64,000 nt of DNA from Bradyrhizobium diazoefficiens (GTDB taxonomy: Bacteria > Pseudomonadota > Alphaproteobacteria > Rhizobiales > Xanthobacteraceae), in the NCBI RefSeq assembly GCF_016612535.1, contig NZ_JAENXS010000001.1, positions 2,753,501-2,817,500 of the forward strand, written 5' to 3'. Made by a program: the position numbers and the translations under genes. This document shows, one piece after another, positions 1 through 9,385 of this stretch. The notes beneath the pieces were generated by a model that made no database searches, was not told the DNA's origin, and saw only the letters and a list, made by a program, of their open reading frames with translations. The first letter of the stretch is position 1; each line of letters begins with the position of its first letter.

Positions 1-22
1 CATCGCTAGTGGCGAGGCGGGC

Positions 23-253
23 TTACTCCTCTAGCTTCGCACTGACCCGGATCTTGAAGATTAGTCTTCCCTCTGCATCAACGACCTCCAAAAACCATTC
101 TTCGCCAGGCCGGAGCTTTCCGTCGACGTCCCGGAAAAGATCAGCGGCGAAATGGGTCGCTTCCTTCCATGCGGCTTCGTCGTCCGTAAACTCTCCGGCT
201 ATGGGCGGGTCGTTTGGTTCGAGGTTGCGAACGCTGAAGACATACTGCGGCAT
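23..253 (-). CDS. small DUF6894-like protein
   Basis: Protein of 76 residues of unknown function. The opening MPQYVFSVRN, the stretch DDEAAWKEA (residues 24-32) and WFLEVVDAEGRL (53-64) follow the pattern of the DUF6894 family, short proteins that are abundant in Bradyrhizobium; this is family recall, not a search. There is no signal peptide or membrane segment. Its ATG overlaps the stop of the upstream gene (TGATG at 251-255), so the two are probably co-transcribed and translationally coupled. Confidence 0.65.
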   Translation of the reverse strand: MPQYVFSVRNLEPNDPPIAGEFTDDEAAWKEATHFAADLFRDVDGKLRPGEEWFLEVVDAEGRLIFKIRVSAKLEE

Positions 254-510
254 CAGCTAAAAATGCTGAGTGCAGCGCAAGCGTTCCTAATCGGAAAGCC
301 GCTTGTTTCCAGCTCGCGATCGAGCGTGTTGCGGCTTTCCTGCAGGACCCGCTGACTGCGCTCGACGAGTTCCCGGCTTACTTCAACCAAGGCACGCGTT
401 TGCCCAAGGGTGCGCGGCAGGTCCGCGAGTTCCCTGGGCTTCTTGCGTGAGCGGTGTGGCCGCCGATCATCCGCGATGGCAGAATCTGCGGCAAACGGGT
501 TCCGCGACAC
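253..510 (-). CDS. hypothetical protein, 85 aa
   Basis: Unrecognised small protein starting at a GTG. The N-terminal third is rich in Arg, Lys and Pro; residues about 35-70 (ALVEVSRELVERSQRVLQES and following) look like one long amphipathic helix, possibly a coiled coil. No membrane segment is seen. Its stop overlaps the ATG of the downstream DUF6894-like gene by one base, which is the best argument that it is real. The start is uncertain because no ATG lies near the N-terminus. Confidence 0.5.
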   Translation of the reverse strand: MSRNPFAADSAIADDRRPHRSRKKPRELADLPRTLGQTRALVEVSRELVERSQRVLQESRNTLDRELETSGFPIRNACAALSIFS

Positions 511-724
511 TCTCTTGGAGGGCGCGAGAACGAGAGGCGACCAGGTTCAGTTCGCTTCCAGAAGGTGCCCTCAAGGATGGCAGACATTGGCCTCGCGATA
601 ATCGTCCTTGCTGATGAGGTCGCGCGAGAGGCGCAGTTCCGACATTCAGATTTGCAGCGAAGACCTGTTATTCCCCTCGTAGCGCAGGCGTGATGCCACC
701 GTTGCGAAGTCTTTCGAAGCTCTA
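511..724. other. intergenic stretch, no convincing gene
   Basis: This stretch lies between the small minus-strand genes and the tiny membrane ORF at 725-859. The only candidate is a 24-codon minus-strand ORF at 571-645 (MSELRLSRDLISKDDYREAN and four more residues), which is too short to judge. No tRNA, repeat or clear promoter is visible. Confidence 0.4.
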
Positions 725-859
725 TCAGACTGGCGCGTTGCGGCCGATCAGGCCGAAGGCGATCATCACGAGGCTGATAGCGCCGACGGCGCCGGAGACC
801 CCTCCGACCGTCCGCATCAGGGCGACGGGATCATTGGACCACAGCGTCATGTCGCGCAT
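725..859 (-). CDS. possible two-helix mini membrane protein
   Basis: Short ORF of 44 codons from the ATG at 857-859 (41 from the ATG at 848-850). Residues about 15-40 (VGGVSGAVGAISLVMIAFGL) form a clear glycine-rich transmembrane helix followed by a positively charged end, IGRNAPV. The frame stays open upstream to a TAG and adds a second hydrophobic stretch (AAIAVLFCLS) reachable only from a GTG. It could be a genuine small membrane protein or the remnant of a longer one. No ribosome-binding site stands out. Confidence 0.3.
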   Translation of the reverse strand: MRDMTLWSNDPVALMRTVGGVSGAVGAISLVMIAFGLIGRNAPV

Positions 860-942
860 CGACAGGCAGAACAGCACGGCGATAGCGGCCTTCAGCGTCT
901 TCGTCTACGATCCGGTCGAGCCAATTCTTGAAAGGCACCAGG

Positions 943-1632
943 ATGCAAACCATTGGCCTGATTGGCGGCATGAGCTGGGAGAGCACCGCGCTCTACTACA
1001 AGCTCATCAACGAGCGAATCCGCGACCGCATGGGAAAGCTGCATTCGGCGCCGCTGTTGATCTATTCCTACGATTTTCAGGAGATCAAGGAGATGCAATA
1101 CGCCGGCCGCTGGACGGAGGCGGCGGCGAGCCTCGCCGAGATCGCGCAGCGCCTCGAAAGCGCCGGCGCGTGCGCCATCGTGCTGTGCACCAACACGATG
1201 CATAAGCTGGCGCCCGATATCGTGTCGAAGCTGACCATTCCTTTCATTCACATCGGCGACGCAACGGCAGAGCGCATTCGGGCCAGAGGATATCGGCGGG
1301 TCGGGCTCCTCGGCACCATCTTCACGATGGAGGAAGATTTCTACATCGACCGGCTGCGCGCGCATGATCTCGATGTCCGCATTCCCACCGCCGACGAGCG
1401 CGCTGACGTGAACCGCATCATCTACGACGAGCTGTGCCTCGGGATCGTCACCGAGGCCTCGCGTCGCCGCTATCAGGGTGTGATGGCCGCGCTGGTCGGG
1501 CGCGGCGCGGAGTGCATCATTCTCGGCTGCACCGAGATCACGATGCTGGTCGGTGCTGCCGATACATCGGTCGAGACGTTCGACACCACGGCCATTCACG
1601 CGGAGGCCGCGGCGGACTTTGCGATTGGGTGA
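943..1632 (+). CDS. aspartate/glutamate racemase family protein
   Basis: Cofactor-independent amino-acid racemase family protein (YgeA/aspartate racemase type), 229 aa, expected to interconvert L- and D-aspartate or glutamate in the cytoplasm. The N-terminus MQTIGLIGGMSWEST is the family signature. The two catalytic cysteines are present: Cys82 in LCTNTMH and Cys196 in LGCTEIT. The ATG at 943 is preferred to the in-frame TTG at 928 because the conserved sequence begins exactly there and AAAGG lies just upstream. Substrate cannot be told from sequence. It stands alone on this strand. Confidence 0.85.
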   Translation: MQTIGLIGGMSWESTALYYKLINERIRDRMGKLHSAPLLIYSYDFQEIKEMQYAGRWTEAAASLAEIAQRLESAGACAIVLCTNTMHKLAPDIVSKLTIPFIHIGDATAERIRARGYRRVGLLGTIFTMEEDFYIDRLRAHDLDVRIPTADERADVNRIIYDELCLGIVTEASRRRYQGVMAALVGRGAECIILGCTEITMLVGAADTSVETFDTTAIHAEAAADFAIG

Positions 1633-1800
1633 AAGTGGTGTGGCTGGGTCTGGCGCTTGGTTCAATTCGCCAATACCCCGAACCCGATCTCGTCAGGGAA
1701 GGCGCCGACATCCTGGACGAATTCGGCCCAAAGTGGACAAACTCTTGCGTTACCAGCGCTCCGGCATCGTAACCGAGCGTCGATTCCAGGTGGTTCGACC

Positions 1801-2247
1801 ATGCTCCGACTCCCTCCGCCGATTTGGACGTCGATCTACTTGGTCTTGTGCGCGGTGCTCAGTTGGTTGCTCGGCTGGCCGGCGCTTCTGGGCTTCCCGC
1901 TTCCGCTGCTGGGAATAGTTTTGGTCGCCTTGGCGTTCGGTCCGCCAGTCTGGGCTTTCGTTCTGTTCCGGCGTGAGGATACCGAGATCCAACCAACGTC
2001 GCCGACCAATCGCAAGCTGGTTACCAGCGGCCCCTACCAGTTCACGCGCAACCCGATGTATCTGGGCCTCGTGATTCTCGCTCTCGGCATCGCGATATGG
2101 GTCGGCGCCTGGCCCATGTTTATCGCGCCTGTCGCAGTGTTCGCGACGGCCAATTGGGTTCATATCCCGTTCGAGGAAGCCAAGATGCAGCGCCAATTCC
2201 AAGCGGAATATGACGACTACGTCGCGCGCGTGCGGCGCTGGGTGTGA
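1801..2247 (+). CDS. isoprenylcysteine carboxyl methyltransferase family membrane protein
   Basis: Membrane protein of 148 aa in the ICMT/phospholipid methyltransferase-like family. Hydrophobic segments span about residues 9-28, 33-55 and 90-118. The family hallmark is the motif GPYQFTRNPMYLG (about 76-88) followed near the C-terminus by F-E-E-x-K-M-x-x-Q-F-x-x-E-Y-x-x-Y and R-R-W, the probable S-adenosylmethionine-binding region. In bacteria the substrate of such proteins is usually unknown. The start is the ATG at 1801; the frame is open upstream to 1657, but that part has no hydrophobic or conserved character. Confidence 0.75.
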   Translation: MLRLPPPIWTSIYLVLCAVLSWLLGWPALLGFPLPLLGIVLVALAFGPPVWAFVLFRREDTEIQPTSPTNRKLVTSGPYQFTRNPMYLGLVILALGIAIWVGAWPMFIAPVAVFATANWVHIPFEEAKMQRQFQAEYDDYVARVRRWV

Positions 2248-2526
2248 GAGCAAGTGCCCGGGATCCGTCGTTCAGATGCAGCAAGCCAGGGGCTTATACG
2301 GTCTTGGCCGGCTTCGTCTCCGTGCTCTGAAATGAACTAACTTTACGTCGTCCTGCCTGCCGGCCACACACGCTGCCATGATGACATCATGCCCCTGTTT
2401 TGCCCGACGAGTCAAACGATATTCGTAAAAATCGAAACAGCGTGGTGCCGACAAGGCGCCGGCTACTGTGCATGGGGTTGTTTCGCGGTTTTCGCTTGCC
2501 GGCCGCGGACAGGCTCGGCAATCGCC
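2248..2526. other. intergenic region with a 15-bp palindrome
   Basis: This 279-bp stretch separates the convergent methyltransferase-like gene and lepA. It holds a perfect palindrome, CATGATG-A-CATCATG, at 2377-2391. The following stretch (about 2390-2500) resembles, from memory, a dispersed Bradyrhizobium intergenic repeat, but there is no second copy in this window to prove that. No gene is seen. Confidence 0.4.
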
Positions 2527-4338
2527 TCAGCTATCCACCTTCAGCGCGGCAATGAAGGCTTCCTGCGGGATGTCGACCTTGCCGAACTGCCGCATCTTCT
2601 TCTTGCCTTCCTTCTGCTTCTCCAGAAGTTTGCGCTTGCGCGTGATGTCGCCGCCGTAGCACTTCGCGGTGACGTCCTTGCGCAGCGCGCGCACCGTCTC
2701 GCGCGCGATCACCTTGCCGCCGATCGCCGCCTGGATCGGGATCTGGAACATGTGCGGCGGGATCAGCTCTTTCATCTTCTCGACCATGGCGCGGCCGCGC
2801 CCTTCCGCGCGGGTGCGATGCACCAGCATCGACAGCGCGTCGACCGGCTCGTTGTTGACGAGGATCTGCATCTTGACGAGATCGGCCGGCTTGTAGTCGG
2901 TGAGATGGTAGTCGAACGAGGCGTAGCCTTTTGAAACCGACTTCAGCCGATCGTAGAAATCGAACACGACCTCGTTGAGCGGCAGATCGTATTTCACCAT
3001 CGCGCGCGAGCCGACATAGGTCAGCTCCTTCTGCGAACCGCGGCGGTCCTGGCACAGCTTCAGCACGCTGCCGAGATATTCGTCGGGGGTGAGGATCGTC
3101 GCCTCGATCCAGGGCTCCTGGATCTCGGCGATCTTGACCACGTCGGGCATGTCGACGGGGTTGTGAATGGAGATTTCCTGGCCGTCGGTCAGAGCCATCT
3201 TGTAGATCACGCTCGGCGCGGTCGCGATCAAATTGAGATCGAACTCGCGCGACAGACGCTCCTGGATGATCTCCAGATGCAACAGCCCGAGGAAGCCGCA
3301 GCGGAAGCCGAAGCCGAGTGCGGCCGACGTTTCCATCTCGTAGGAGAAGCTGGCATCGTTGAGGCGCAGCTTGCCCATCGCCGCACGCAAGGTCTCGAAG
3401 TCGTCGGCGTCGGCGGGGAATAGGCCGCAGAACACCACCGGAATCGCCGGCTTGAAGCCCGGCAGCATTTCGGTCACCGGCTTCTTGTCGTCGGTGATGG
3501 TATCGCCGACGCGGGTGTCGGCGACCTCCTTGATCGCGGCGGTGATGAAGCCGATCTCGCCGGGGCCGAGCTCGTCGACCTGCGTCATCTTCGGCGTGAA
3601 GAAGCCGACGCGCTCGATGTCATAGGCCGCACCGGTGCCCATCATGCGGACCCGGCTGCCCTTCTTCATGACGCCGTCGACGACACGGATCAGCACGACC
3701 ACGCCGAGATAGACGTCGTACCAGCTGTCGACCAGCAGCGCCTTCAGCGTCGCATCGCGATCGCCCTTCGGCGGCGGCAGTCGGGTGACGATGGCTTCCA
3801 GCACATCGGGCACGCCGAGGCCGGTCTTGGCCGAGATCATCACCGCGTCGGAGGCGTCGATACCGATGACGTCCTCGATCTGCTGCCTGATCTTCTCCGG
3901 CTCTGCGGCCGGAAGGTCGACCTTGTTCAGGACCGGAACGATCTCATGGCCCGCGTCGAGCGCGTGGTAGACGTTGGCGAGCGTCTGCGCTTCGACACCC
4001 TGGCTGGCGTCGACCACCAGCAGGGAACCTTCGCACGCCGCCAGCGACCGCGAGACTTCGTAGGCGAAGTCGACATGGCCGGGCGTGTCCATCAGGTTGA
4101 AGATGTAATCCTCGCCGTCCTTGGCGCGGTAGGCGAGGCGGACCGTCTGCGCCTTGATGGTGATGCCGCGCTCGCGCTCGATGTCCATGGAATCGAGCAC
4201 CTGCTCCTTGCCCGCCATTTCGCGGTCGGAGAGGCCGCCGGTCATCTGGATCAGGCGGTCGGCCAGCGTCGATTTGCCATGGTCGATATGGGCGACGATG
4301 GAGAAATTGCGGATGTTGGAAATGGGGACGGTCGTCAT
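2527..4338 (-). CDS. lepA: elongation factor 4 (LepA), ribosomal back-translocase GTPase
   Basis: EF4, 603 aa, the normal length. It is a translational GTPase that acts on ribosomes after translocation and helps biogenesis and stalled complexes. The P-loop AHIDHGKS is at residues 16-23, followed by ERGITIKAQ (switch I region), DTPGHVDF (G3) and NKVD (G4). The C-terminal LepA-specific domain ends [20 protein letters not shown]. The ATG at 4338 gives the conserved N-terminus; the upstream in-frame extension to 4377 is not conserved-looking. It is transcribed divergently from the glycosyltransferase at 4452. Confidence 0.97.
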   Translation of the reverse strand: MTTVPISNIRNFSIVAHIDHGKSTLADRLIQMTGGLSDREMAGKEQVLDSMDIERERGITIKAQTVRLAYRAKDGEDYIFNLMDTPGHVDFAYEVSRSLAACEGSLLVVDASQGVEAQTLANVYHALDAGHEIVPVLNKVDLPAAEPEKIRQQIEDVIGIDASDAVMISAKTGLGVPDVLEAIVTRLPPPKGDRDATLKALLVDSWYDVYLGVVVLIRVVDGVMKKGSRVRMMGTGAAYDIERVGFFTPKMTQVDELGPGEIGFITAAIKEVADTRVGDTITDDKKPVTEMLPGFKPAIPVVFCGLFPADADDFETLRAAMGKLRLNDASFSYEMETSAALGFGFRCGFLGLLHLEIIQERLSREFDLNLIATAPSVIYKMALTDGQEISIHNPVDMPDVVKIAEIQEPWIEATILTPDEYLGSVLKLCQDRRGSQKELTYVGSRAMVKYDLPLNEVVFDFYDRLKSVSKGYASFDYHLTDYKPADLVKMQILVNNEPVDALSMLVHRTRAEGRGRAMVEKMKELIPPHMFQIPIQAAIGGKVIARETVRALRKDVTAKCYGGDITRKRKLLEKQKEGKKKMRQFGKVDIPQEAFIAALKVDS

Positions 4339-4451
4339 GGGCGCGGGATACCACTCACATCCCCGTGCGGCAACCATATTGCTGTATTTTCAGGGCCTTT
4401 CTTCACGCCAAGCTGATTCCACGATGGCTCAAAACGCGCTACGCAACGGCT

Positions 4452-6077
4452 ATGTCAACGACCTCGATCCCCTCCGCCCCGGTGCGCGTAAAGATCCGGG
4501 TGAGCTTCAACCGCTTTCGGGCCTGGCTGGTTGCCTATGCGACCCGGCCTGAGGCTCGGCTTTGGCTGGTGATCCAGTTCGCCATCCTGCATGCGGTGAT
4601 CTGGACCTTCATCCTGATCAATCTCAAGGCAGCGCAGGACGTTCACATGGACGTCGCAGAAGCCTGGGGCTGGGGCCAGAAATTCCTGTGGGGCTACGGT
4701 AAGCATCCGCCGCTGTCGGGCTGGATCGCCGGCGTCTGGTTCAAGGCGTTCCCGGCGACGGACTGGGCGACCTATGCGCTGGCCATGGCGACCGTCAGCG
4801 TCGGCATGGTGATCTGCTGGTTGCTCGCGCTGCGCGTGGTGGATCCCCGGCGCGCGTTCCTGGTCGTGGTGATGGTCGCGCTCTACCCGATCTTCAATTT
4901 CAAGGGCTTCAAGTACAACCCCGATTTGCTTCAGCTCGTCACGCTGCCGCTCGTCGTGCTCGCTTATCTCAACGCGTTCGAGAAACGGAGCTGGCAGTCC
5001 GGAATCTGGCTCGGGCTCGCCGGCGCGCTGGCGCTGATGACCAAATACTGGGTGCTGACCATGATCGGCGCCATCGGCCTTGCCGCGCTGATCCATCCCG
5101 AACGGATGAGATTCCTGCTGTCGCCGGCGCCGTGGGTTGCGATCGCGACGATGGTGGTGGCGATGATCCCGCACATCATCTGGCTCGCGGACGCGCATTT
5201 CGTGCCGCTGACCTATGCCGGCGACACCTACAGCATCGAGGATGCCGGCCTCGTGCATCAGCTCGTGTTCGGCTATGTCCTGCACAATGCTGCGCTGCTG
5301 GCGCTGCCGGTGGCGCTCGCTGGCCTCGCGATGGCGCTGGTGCCGCCGTGGGGCACACTGCTTGTCCGCGCGCCGCTGCGCATCGTCACGCGGGCCTGGG
5401 CGCGCGGTGCCAACGCCGGCGTCAACGTTTCCCAGGCACTGAACATCTGGATCATCCAGATCATCGTCGCAGCCGGGCCGCCGCTCGGCGCGCTCGCCTT
5501 CAGCATCTACATCAAGACCGATTGGGGCATCTCGCTGTTCTTCCTGGTGCCGCTCGCGCTGGTCGCGATCCCGGCGCTGCGGGTGCAGGGTGCCGCGCTG
5601 TTCAACATCACCGCGATCTGGCTCGTGCTCAGCGTCGCGACGCTCGCCGCTTCACCCTGGATCGCCGCGCGCGAGATGGCGATGAATTCGGACAACACGG
5701 CGACCTATGGCGCGCGCTCGGAGCTCGCGCGCGAACTGACCCAGGCCTGGCATTCGCGTTTCGCCTCGCGCTGGGCGATCGTCGCCGGCACCATGGAATC
5801 GATTCAGCCGATGGTGTTCTACAGCCCCGACCATCCGGTTGCGTTCATCCCGAACGAGGCCTGGAGTTCCGGACTGACGTCACTCGATGAGGTCAGGAAG
5901 GACGGCTTCATCGGCGTGTTCGATCCGACCGATGGTCGGCTGCCCGCGTTCGAAAAATGGGTCTCCGAGATTGCGCCGAACGCCGAGCGTATGGTGATGA
6001 CGACGCGCCGCTTCACCCACGGCAAGGCCGGCCCGTCGATGACCTGGAACGTCTATATCGCCCCGCCGGCGAAGTGA
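4452..6077 (+). CDS. glycosyltransferase family 39 (ArnT/PMT-like) membrane protein
   Basis: Polytopic protein of 541 aa resembling GT39/ArnT-type enzymes, which move sugars from polyprenyl-phosphate donors to lipid or protein acceptors on the periplasmic side. After a cytoplasmic N-terminus comes a first membrane helix (about 36-57), then the first periplasmic loop with the acidic residue Asp67 and the motif GYGKHPPLSGW (81-91), characteristic of the family. About ten more hydrophobic helices follow to residue 430, then a soluble C-terminal domain. The start at 4452 was chosen over upstream ATGs because only there does a plausible N-terminus begin. Donor and acceptor are unknown. Confidence 0.8.
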   Translation: MSTTSIPSAPVRVKIRVSFNRFRAWLVAYATRPEARLWLVIQFAILHAVIWTFILINLKAAQDVHMDVAEAWGWGQKFLWGYGKHPPLSGWIAGVWFKAFPATDWATYALAMATVSVGMVICWLLALRVVDPRRAFLVVVMVALYPIFNFKGFKYNPDLLQLVTLPLVVLAYLNAFEKRSWQSGIWLGLAGALALMTKYWVLTMIGAIGLAALIHPERMRFLLSPAPWVAIATMVVAMIPHIIWLADAHFVPLTYAGDTYSIEDAGLVHQLVFGYVLHNAALLALPVALAGLAMALVPPWGTLLVRAPLRIVTRAWARGANAGVNVSQALNIWIIQIIVAAGPPLGALAFSIYIKTDWGISLFFLVPLALVAIPALRVQGAALFNITAIWLVLSVATLAASPWIAAREMAMNSDNTATYGARSELARELTQAWHSRFASRWAIVAGTMESIQPMVFYSPDHPVAFIPNEAWSSGLTSLDEVRKDGFIGVFDPTDGRLPAFEKWVSEIAPNAERMVMTTRRFTHGKAGPSMTWNVYIAPPAK

Positions 6078-6086
6078 CCGTGGAGG

Positions 6087-6404
6087 CTAGACCCCTTCCT
6101 CGTTGAACTTGCTTTCAACGAGGTCGGTGATCGCGGCAAGCGCGGCTTCTGCATCACTGCCGGCAGCCGCCACCGTGATTGTCGTGCCCGGTCCTGCCGC
6201 GAGCATCATCAGGCCCATGATCGAAGTGCCGCCGACGGTCTCGCCGCCGCGCGTCACCCACACCTGCGCGTCGAAGCGCTCGACCGCCTGGACGAATTTC
6301 GCCGACGCCCGGGCGTGCAGGCCGCGCTTGTTGATGATCAGGAGCTCTTTGGAGATCGCGCCCGCGGGCACACCTGTCCCCGCTTGTGGCGCGTCGTCGC
6401 TCAT
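6087..6404 (-). CDS. ptsH: HPr phosphocarrier protein
   Basis: Phosphocarrier of the phosphotransferase chain, 105 aa, with an N-terminal extension of about 18 residues compared with E. coli HPr. His30 in RGLHARA is the site phosphorylated by enzyme I. Ser61 in GGTSIMGLM corresponds to regulatory Ser46, the target of the HPr kinase encoded by hprK at 7010-7474. The start codon overlaps the stop of the EIIA gene by four bases (ATGA), indicating coupling. No sugar permease is present nearby, consistent with the regulatory PTS known in rhizobia. Confidence 0.93.
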   Translation of the reverse strand: MSDDAPQAGTGVPAGAISKELLIINKRGLHARASAKFVQAVERFDAQVWVTRGGETVGGTSIMGLMMLAAGPGTTITVAAAGSDAEAALAAITDLVESKFNEEGV

Positions 6405-6802
6405 TTGCCGGCGAGCACGCGACTGGCGATGGTGACGTATTTGCGGCCGGCTTCCTGGGCCATCGCGATCGCGTCGGGCAGCGGACGCTCCTCCCGGACC
6501 TTGGCGAGCTTGACCAGCATGGGAAGGTTGATGCCTGCGAGCACTTCGACCTTCGGCCGGCTCATGCAGGATATCGCCAGGTTGGATGGCGTGCCGCCGA
6601 ACATGTCGGTGAGGATCGCGACCCCATCGCCGGAATCGACGCGGTTAACCGCCTCGATGATGTCGCTTCGGCAGAGATCGGAATCATCTTCGGCGCCGAT
6701 CGTGATCGCTTCGATTTGCTTTTGTGGGCCCATGACATGTTCAAGCGCTGCCTTGAATTCGTCGGCAAGGCGCCCGTGGGTCACAAGTACTAGACCAATC
6801 AT
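6401..6802 (-). CDS. PTS EIIA component, mannose family
   Basis: EIIA of the Man (PTS-fructose/mannose) family, 133 aa. The N-terminus MIGLVLVTHGRLA carries the phosphorylatable His9, and the conserved LTDMFGGTPSN follows in the middle of the protein. In alphaproteobacteria such a stand-alone EIIA receives phosphate from HPr and is thought to act in regulation rather than transport; that role is inference from relatives. The ATG at 6802 is preferred to the upstream in-frame codon at 6838 because the beta-strand plus THG motif begins there. A 207-bp gap separates it from hprK, so it may also have its own promoter. Confidence 0.9.
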   Translation of the reverse strand: MIGLVLVTHGRLADEFKAALEHVMGPQKQIEAITIGAEDDSDLCRSDIIEAVNRVDSGDGVAILTDMFGGTPSNLAISCMSRPKVEVLAGINLPMLVKLAKVREERPLPDAIAMAQEAGRKYVTIASRVLAGK

Positions 6803-7009
6803 CGGAAAACTCCCGCGGGCGCTTTTGGTGCACCGCACGAACGCGCCACTTTGACCATCCAGAGCCCCCGCGCAAGGGGGGATGTTGCGTATCTCCCTGA
6901 ATCTAGACGGATGGATAAGGGGAGCTGCGCCGGTCTACTCGGTCGCGAGTGTGGGGTTCATATGGTTACCATTTCCCTTCAAACAATCGCTTCGAAGGTT
7001 AGGCGGAGG

Positions 7010-7474
7010 TTAACTCTTGGTAGTGGTCAAGGCCGCGACAACCAAGGGGAGGGGCGAATCTCCGCGACTGACCGGGATTCGCGGTATTTCGACACCTAAA
7101 ATGGTGGTTTTCAGCGATTCCGGCAGTGGCAGGCGTTTGGCGTCGTCGGCGTCCAGATCGACCACGAGACCGACCGTCGCATGCTCCACGAAGTCGCAGC
7201 GGCGGATTCCCAGTCCCCGGATTTCGATCAGCCCAGCTAGAACGGGGGCGGGACGAACCACAATTTCATCGCCAAGTGTCGCCAGATGGACACGGTCGTC
7301 GCCGACCAGGACGGCGCGTTCGACTACGCCTGAGCGCCCCGCCATGATCAAATCGAAGGCAAGGCGCGACTTGCCGGCACCCGAGGGCCCACGGATCAGC
7401 ACCGCAAGGGACCCGACCTTGACCGCGGAGGCGTGAACACTCGGCCCGGCTTCGTTCAAGCTGCCTTGGCTCAT
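7010..7474 (-). CDS. hprK: HPr kinase/phosphorylase, short alphaproteobacterial form
   Basis: Bifunctional kinase/phosphorylase for the regulatory serine of HPr, 154 aa. It corresponds only to the C-terminal catalytic half of the Gram-positive enzyme, as is usual in alphaproteobacteria. The P-loop GPSGAGKS is at residues 29-36; LVGDDRVHL and EIRGLGI (the HPrK signature region) follow. The start overlaps the chvG stop by four bases (ATGA at 7471-7474), so it is translated from the chvG message. The arrangement links envelope stress sensing by ChvG/ChvI with PTS phosphorylation state. Confidence 0.93.
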   Translation of the reverse strand: MSQGSLNEAGPSVHASAVKVGSLAVLIRGPSGAGKSRLAFDLIMAGRSGVVERAVLVGDDRVHLATLGDEIVVRPAPVLAGLIEIRGLGIRRCDFVEHATVGLVVDLDADDAKRLPLPESLKTTILGVEIPRIPVSRGDSPLPLVVAALTTTKS

Positions 7475-9267
7475 AGCGCCGGCAGCCTCACCACGAAGCG
7501 CGCGCCGGCAACCGTCGGCGCCCCGTCCTCGTCGGCGGGGCCGGCGCGATTCTCCGCCCAGATGCGCCCGCCATGGGCGTCGACGATCTGCTTGGAGATC
7601 GACAGGCCGAGGCCGGAATTCTGGCCGAAGCCCTGATGCGGCCGGTCGGTGTAGAAGCGCTCGAAGACGCGCTCCAGCGCGTCGTCGCGGATGCCGGGGC
7701 CGTCGTCGTCGACCACGATCTCGATCTCGCCGCGGACGCGTCGGCAGCTCAGGCGCACCTTGCTGCCGGCTTCCGAGAAGGACTGCGCGTTGGAGAGCAG
7801 GTTCGAGACCACCTGCCCGAGTCGTGAATCGTGGCCGGTGACTGCGAACGTGTCGCTGCCACCGCGGCCCTCGAAGCGTGCTTCGACCGCGACATCGTGG
7901 CCGAGCTTGGTTTCATTGGCGACCGCGACCAGCGTGCCCAGGAGCCGCTTGAGATCGACCGGGATCGCATCTTGCCGCTGCAATTCGGCATCGAGCCGGC
8001 TCGCATCCGAGATGTCCGAGATCAGTCGGTCGAGCCGCTTGACGTCGTGCTCGATCACTTCGAGCAGGCGGGCGCGGCTGTTCTCGTTGCGCGCCAGCGG
8101 CAACGTCTCGACCGCGGAGCGCAGCGAAGTCAGTGGATTCTTGAGCTCATGAGAGACGTCGGCGGCGAACATTTCGATCGCCTCGATGCGGCTATAGAGC
8201 GCGTTGGTCATGTCGCGCAGTGCGCCGGAGAGGTGGCCGATCTCGTCGCGGCGGCGCGTGAAGTCGGGAATCTCGACGCGGGTCTTGATGCGGCGGCGAA
8301 CGCGCTCGGCGCTGTCGGCGAGCCGGCGGACGGGACCTGCGATCGTGCTTGCGAGCAGCAGCGACAGCATGATCATGACCGCGGCAGCAACGCCACCGAC
8401 TTTCAGGATCGCGAGGCGTTCGGCTGTGACCATTTGATCGATTTCGTCGCCCTGGGTCGACAGCATCAGTGCGCCGCGGATGGCGCGCGAGCGCAGCACG
8501 GGGACGGCCACGGAGACGATCACTTCGCCGCGCGCATTGACCCGCACCATCGAGCGCTTCTCGCCCCGGAGCGCGTCGGCGACTTCCACATAGCCATTGC
8601 CGTTCTCGCGGCCGAGTTCGCGATACAGCGGCAAGTCGCCACGGTTGATCCAGAGGCGTACCGCGATCGTCCCACGTTCGACCAGGTTGAGTTTTCCCGA
8701 CGGCGGCGGCAATGGCAGGGTTCGCACGACGTCGAGGTCACGACTGTCGAGCAGCACCGAACCGCTGGGATCGAAAATCCGCGCCCGGGTCTTGGTTGGC
8801 GAGATCAGCGTGCGCAACACCGGCGCCACGCGTTCGGGATTGATCGGAAAATCCAGCGAATCGTCCGTCCCGCCGTAGCTCTCACCCAGTTTCAGGTCGA
8901 GCAGCCGTTCGGGGTCGACGGTGATTGCATTGGTCTGCACCGTCGCCGAGGCGCCGATGGCGCCGGCGATGATTTCGGCCTGCACCAGCAGGCTTTGCGC
9001 GCGCGCGTCGATCAGGCCGGCGCGGAATTGCGACAGATACAGGATGCTCGCGACCAGGGCGACGAGGCCTGCGAGGTTGAGCGAGACGATGCGGCGGGTC
9101 AGGCTGGAGAAGGACAGCGCGAAGAAGAACTGCCCGGCGCGCTTGAGCCAGTTCAGTGGCGGCCACCCCCGCGAAGCAGGCCTGTCCTCTGCGACGTGCT
9201 CCGGGACGCCGTTGGATGCGATATCCCCGGCGTTCTGGTTCTCGTCAGGCTGCGTTCGGTCAAGCAA
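7471..9267 (-). CDS. chvG: sensor histidine kinase ChvG (ExoS/BvrS type)
   Basis: Membrane sensor kinase of 598 aa, orthologous in context to ChvG/ExoS/BvrS, which respond to acid and envelope conditions. There are two transmembrane helices (about residues 57-80 and 290-312) around a periplasmic sensing domain, then HAMP, the phosphoacceptor His373 in DVSHELKNPLTSLRS, and the ATPase boxes (N: NLLSNAQSFSE; G1: DDDGPGI; G2: GQNSGLGLSI). The start is a TTG at 9267, the first start codon after an in-frame TAA; no ATG lies near. It is followed directly by hprK and preceded by chvI, its response regulator. Confidence 0.93.
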   Translation of the reverse strand: MLDRTQPDENQNAGDIASNGVPEHVAEDRPASRGWPPLNWLKRAGQFFFALSFSSLTRRIVSLNLAGLVALVASILYLSQFRAGLIDARAQSLLVQAEIIAGAIGASATVQTNAITVDPERLLDLKLGESYGGTDDSLDFPINPERVAPVLRTLISPTKTRARIFDPSGSVLLDSRDLDVVRTLPLPPPSGKLNLVERGTIAVRLWINRGDLPLYRELGRENGNGYVEVADALRGEKRSMVRVNARGEVIVSVAVPVLRSRAIRGALMLSTQGDEIDQMVTAERLAILKVGGVAAAVMIMLSLLLASTIAGPVRRLADSAERVRRRIKTRVEIPDFTRRRDEIGHLSGALRDMTNALYSRIEAIEMFAADVSHELKNPLTSLRSAVETLPLARNENSRARLLEVIEHDVKRLDRLISDISDASRLDAELQRQDAIPVDLKRLLGTLVAVANETKLGHDVAVEARFEGRGGSDTFAVTGHDSRLGQVVSNLLSNAQSFSEAGSKVRLSCRRVRGEIEIVVDDDGPGIRDDALERVFERFYTDRPHQGFGQNSGLGLSISKQIVDAHGGRIWAENRAGPADEDGAPTVAGARFVVRLPAL

Positions 9268-9385
9268 TGCTTACGCCCGCGTTAGGACATCTCGTACGAA
9301 AGGCCCCCGCATCCTAGAGCCATCCCGGTCGTGATGGAATCAGAACCGGCGATGCTCTCAGTCTTTCGTGAAGGCGCCTCGCGCC

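Noticed and set aside
7831-9285. Long plus-strand ORF (484 codons) opposite chvG
   Set aside because: It is the antisense frame of a clearly recognisable histidine kinase; its product is rich in Asp, Arg and Gln with no family likeness. High-GC codon use produces such shadows.
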